In this document: one piece after another, positions 59,986 to 64,000 of the stretch
Numbering within the stretch: the stretch's first letter is position 1
Layout of the letters: each line of letters opens with the position of its first letter
Assembly (NCBI GenBank): GCA_025093555.1
Contig: JAIWNF010000099.1
Span: forward strand, 1-64,000
Length of the DNA: 64,000 nucleotides
DNA from: Circinella umbellata
Taxonomy: Eukaryota; Mucoromycota; Mucoromycetes; Mucorales; Lichtheimiaceae
Direction: 5' to 3'
The notes under the pieces: model-generated
Told to the model about the DNA's origin: nothing
The model's input: the letters and a program-made list of their open reading frames with translations, nothing else
The model's database searches: none
Program-made: the position numbers and the translations under genes

Positions 59986-62900
59986 ATATCATATTGATTT
60001 TCCAATACACTAAAATATCCATCTCATTTTTACATTATTATCACGTATTATTCTTACGTAAAAATACAAATGCATAAAATATAATGACAGTGATAACTTT
60101 TTTTGTATGTACAATTAGTTACTGTAAACTAATAACAAACCTGATCTACCTATGTGCTTATAACCGTTAAAAAGATTCAGCTCCGACTACATTTTTTCAG
60201 AACGTATCTCCATCTGCCAAGCATTATTTTTTATAGAAACGTCGCATTAAATGCACTAAGAAAAGTATTAAAAATAAGTCTGATGTGACAGATTCAAAAA
60301 ATATTAATTGCGAAAAAAGTTTTAAGCATTTGAAATTTTAGCCATTTAGCTGGGGGCTCCCATATTTCGAACAGTGAATAGCAGTGTGTCACCATATATG
60401 ACGGTTTTGTGTAACATAAAAAACCAGATACGTAAAGTTTCTTATTAGACTGATAGTCTGTTGTATATATTATATGTTATACAACTGTTCAGATCACATA
60501 TGTATGTTTTATCTCAGACACCATTGTGAGACTAATTGAATTGAATATCTTTAGTATGAGCAAAGACAACCTATTACTAAGAAAGAACATCTAAATATTA
60601 TTAAAGAAAAAAAAGCATAGGTACAGTATATATAGTCTTTATTTTTTATTTTTTAAAACATGGATCAAGTAACCATCATTCAATTTATGGAGAAAAATAA
60701 AACAAAATATTAATGTTTTTATATACTACAGTACTATGAATTAAAGTAATTACAATTGTTCTTGGAAAGCATTATTATTTACTTTCACCTTTAAGGAACA
60801 CCTTGTCTGATTTTTTGTTTCGACAGAATTTCACCTGCACAGGTGCTGTATTTTTTCAGGTGAAATTTGGATTTTTTATGTGCCTAGCCACATATTTTTT
60901 AAGTGATTTGCCACAAAAGAGTTTACGCTCGTATAAAAATAATACAAATGAATTTTTTATGTGATTTTTTTATGGGTTTTTTTATAAGTTTTTTTTATCT
61001 GATATGGCATTTTGGCATTTTTTGCATAAAAAAGCACTTCGTCATTTTTTTTATAAATAATTCACTATATGTTTTTGTATAAAAATTCACTAAGTTATTT
61101 TTTTGTATAGATTAATCACTATATGTTTCTCTATAAAAAAATCACTTAATCACTATAACCATTATCTATTAGCTGCGAAATTTACATTGTTGTGATGATG
61201 TTTGATTGCAACAAAAAAAACTACAATCAAAATAGTTGACATAAATAGTAATAATGATTAGAAGCACATGACACTCGTCTCAGCAATAAAAATACAACTA
61301 AATGCGTACGTAAGAGAGGATAAATCTTGTGATATAATTAAAGATATATAAATCATATGTACAGTACAACCAGTGATGCTCATCCATTAATATAATCCCC
61401 AACTTTGCTGAATATTTTGTTTTGTTATCTTTTACTACTATACCGTCACGTGAAACACCACGGTGTTTTGTTAGCACTGATGTATAAAATAATAGTTCAT
61501 CTAGTAAATTGATTGGACGCAAGATCACATCGTTTGTTTTCGGGTGAGCGGATATATTTATAAACATTAAGAAAAATGATTGCGTAAAATTGCTAGCAGT
61601 TCGAAGTAATATCTAAAAAGTTAATCATATATTCCATCCCAATAAGACTTTTTATTTGAACTATTATTTACATACATTTTTTATGTACTGTCAATCAATA
61701 AGAACAGAGTTGTTTGATCACATGTCGTCGCCTCGCTGTGTTTTTAGTCTACGTAGCACTATTTTATCTTGATTTTTTTTCAATGACATAGTGTATACAA
61801 GCAATATCCATCTTGCGTCCTTTTTGTGAACAGCCAATATTCTAAGATACATTCTGTACATATGTTCATCACAATTCACGGTTATATGCTTGTTATTATG
61901 TTCTTTTTAAAAAAAAGTTTTATTTTTTCAAGCGGAACTGAGACCACGCGAGTGGACGCGTGCATGCACCTAAAAATGGGGGAGCATCTGATATTACTTT
62001 TATGTGTGAAGTCATAAGATTAGCTTTCTTACGTATCGCATTGCATAATATGTATTTCTACTGGTAATGGTTAATTTTAATAAAAATAAACAGTAACTTT
62101 ACTTCTTCAAATGCTTTTGAAAAAACGAAGAGTTTATAGGACATGGTACGTAATAATAACTCAAAAAAAAAAGAAAAGAAACGGTAGAGGGAATGAGGGA
62201 ATAAGAAAGGCTATACAATGCTAAGAAAATAATAGGTTGACCAATTTTAATAAGAATCGAAGGGATGAAATTATATAAAGAAAATTAGAGATGTGGGGAA
62301 TATAAAAAGCAAGCAATAATAAAGAGTTGATTAAAAAAACATATCTACGGGAAAGTAGAGTTTGAAAGACACGTGCCTACTCCTGACCCTTCGAATGGAC
62401 ACGTATACATATAAATATCAATATAAAACGTATTTACAAAAAAACGCAGTTACCATCCAAATGTATATAAAACATAAAAGAAAATGAGTGCGAGACAGAG
62501 TTAAAAACAAACGATACGTACGTAGCAACCATTTGATTAATTGTAAAAAGAAAATTCTTTATATAAAAGAAAATGTTAGACAGAGCTATACCTGTAAATT
62601 AGAATTTGTTAAAGATAAAATATCATTATATTATGCATTACGTATATAAAAGATGAGTGAGTTATAGTAGGGTAAAAAAAATCGTAAAAGTGAAAGAAAG
62701 GGACAAAACAGGTTTTGTGAAGTATGACACTTATTCTACTATCATCCTCGCCATGCATAACAAAGAAGAGCAATTAACCACAGAGCGTAATAATTTAGCT
62801 CCCCAAAATTGTTCTTTTACCATATTAGTAGTTAAAAGGTAAACAAATATTATTGCACGCATAACACAACCATCGTGAGCTTGATAGTTGTCATGCAAGC

Positions 62901-64000
62901 TGATATCAATATGCTAACACTGTAGTTTTACAAAATAGCCTGACACTCCGCCATTTCCATATGAAAAAAAAGCATCTTTGCGCAGTTATTATGACTACAC
63001 TTTTATAAATTCACTCACTTCACTCACTTTTTTTTTGATACCCACGCCCTTTTTTATTCTTCTTCTTCTTCTTTCAAACTTCAATATTTATTTTCATTGC
63101 AAAACGCTTCTGACAAACCATATGTCTTCTTCCAATATTTCAAACGCTCCTGAACAGTTTTTATCTGATTTCAAAGAAGGTATACTTAAGCATGGTAAAA
63201 TATTTCTCATCTTTTATACCAATAACACGTTACTTTAATATAGCTCTCACAAAATATCTGGAGCAAGAAAAAGATGATGTGTCACTCCAAAAATTCTACA
63301 AGTATAATCCTGAGGTTTTTAAAACTCATAGCAACCAAACAGACCTCAAGGCAACCATTAACCGTACTTTTATTAAAATGATAGAAGAGTTTGAAATAGA
63401 AGTAAGTATTTGATACCCCGCCCCAGACACCAGATAGTTTCATTAAATATATATAACATAATTGCTTACCTTCTCTTTTAATTTTTTTTAATACGTACTG
63501 TCAGAAATATAACAAGAAGCAACCAAAATGGGATGATATATTACAGGAGGTATAGGAGATATACTAATTTTTATTTATTTATTATAATTTTCTTTCATTT
63601 CTAAGTCGTGTTTCTCTCTCAAATCATACTGTAGAGACGTGAAGTAAACCATTTCCCGTCGAAACGTTATACAACATTATCAAAAAACAAAGAAAAATCC
63701 GTGTCTTCGAGCAGCTCCGAAACTCTTGTAGGTTCTCTTTCTTTTTTTTAGAAAAAACAACTTTATGGTTTTTCCCATTATTATGATGGAATGATGTTTC
63801 TGAATTCTGAATGTTCGATAGGACATTTTATCCACTGAACAATGGGAGGCGTTTGAAGAAAAATATCAAGCAATGAAAGACGAAAAAAAATGGAAGGTTG
63901 GGGATGTTTATGTCGAAGACGTTATATACAAGCATGCCAAAACACTTAAATATGAAAAGTAAGTATGAGTGTTTTCTTTTGAGGATACATTTACTTACGA
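59986..64000 (+). repeat. Large direct duplication D1, copy 2 (cut by window end)
   Basis: Counterpart of 3873-7863, with the same 3.1-kb flank including the hairpin at 60827-60867. It ends inside intron 5 of the family gene at the window edge. The left junction shares AATATCATATTGATTTTCC-like sequence with copy 1; sequence outside it differs. Confidence 0.9.
63122..64000 (+). CDS. Copy G of the multi-exon family (exons 1-5, continues beyond window)
   Basis: ATG 63122. Exon 1 is 63122-63179, exon 2 about 63244-63401, exon 3 about 63506-63550, exon 4 about 63636-63728, exon 5 about 63823-63959 with donor GTAAGT. All splice sites match copy B and no stop is present in these exons. Amino-acid changes relative to B include ALTKYLEQ for AFTKYLEQ and changes in the Ser-rich exon 4. 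Whether the rest is intact cannot be seen. Function unknown, as for copy B. Confidence 0.6.

Noticed and set aside
63122..64000. Window end (exons 1-5) and window start (exon 8 on) as one gene on a circular or tandem unit
   Set aside because: Copy A belongs to the sublineage with the 27-nt deletion, whereas D1 copies are of the copy B type as far as can be judged. Nothing shows that the ends are joined.

Overview
The window looks like a repeat-dense, AT-rich stretch of an early-diverging fungal chromosome, most likely Mucoromycota/Mucorales. The evidence is short GT-AG introns of about 50-110 bp, a complete fungal-type Dicer gene, and DNA-transposon families typical of these genomes. Species was not determined. 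There is no operon structure, no rRNA or tRNA that I could recognise, and no CRISPR array.

Only one island, about 23.65-34.2 kb, carries clean cellular genes. It holds a five-exon ER co-chaperone (DNAJC3/p58IPK type, TPR plus J domain, minus strand), a divergently transcribed two-exon F-box protein, and a convergent eight-exon Dicer (helicase, dimerisation domain, PAZ-like region, two RNase III domains, dsRBD). All exon phases close without a stop. Dicer is a core enzyme of RNA silencing, and here it sits among transposon debris of the kind silencing acts on.

The rest is transposons and a dispersed multi-exon gene family. Recognised elements are: a CACTA/EnSpm element with both ends and a TAA target duplication (9956-13005); a second, degraded CACTA locus (about 41.7-47.8 kb) with a nested inverted-repeat insertion; a PIF/Harbinger element with TIRs and a TAA duplication (38454-40133); two short pogo/Tigger-like elements with TA duplications (16340-17182, 53400-54239) plus a fragment (about 50.49-50.70 kb); and Helitron remnants (54.2-59.4 kb), where one Helitron 3' end appears to abut the 5' TC end of the next. 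Smaller inverted-repeat elements lie at 14.4, 40.2 and 43.1 kb.

The most unusual content is a family of seven full, partial or decayed copies (A-G) of a roughly nine-exon gene that I cannot assign to a named function. They lie at 1-1060, 6985-9389, 17.66-19.99 kb (minus), 36.29-38.38 kb (minus), 52.06-53.2 kb, 54.24-55.51 kb (minus, fused to the Helitron) and 63.12-64.0 kb. Two of them sit in a roughly 4-kb direct duplication (3873-7863 and 59986-64000) that includes 3.1 kb of 5' flank. Every copy shows truncation or lesions. The conserved block (K/R-x-D, then E-x-G-x-x-E, then T-K) is compatible with a nuclease-like fold, but that is inference.

Other repeats are two diverged duplicated blocks with unassigned reading frames (2630-3431 with 15541-16337; 21963-23230 with 50697-52055), a four-unit 40-bp minisatellite (13983-14286), and AT-rich low-complexity tracts. 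Many small open frames are chance or relics and are not annotated.
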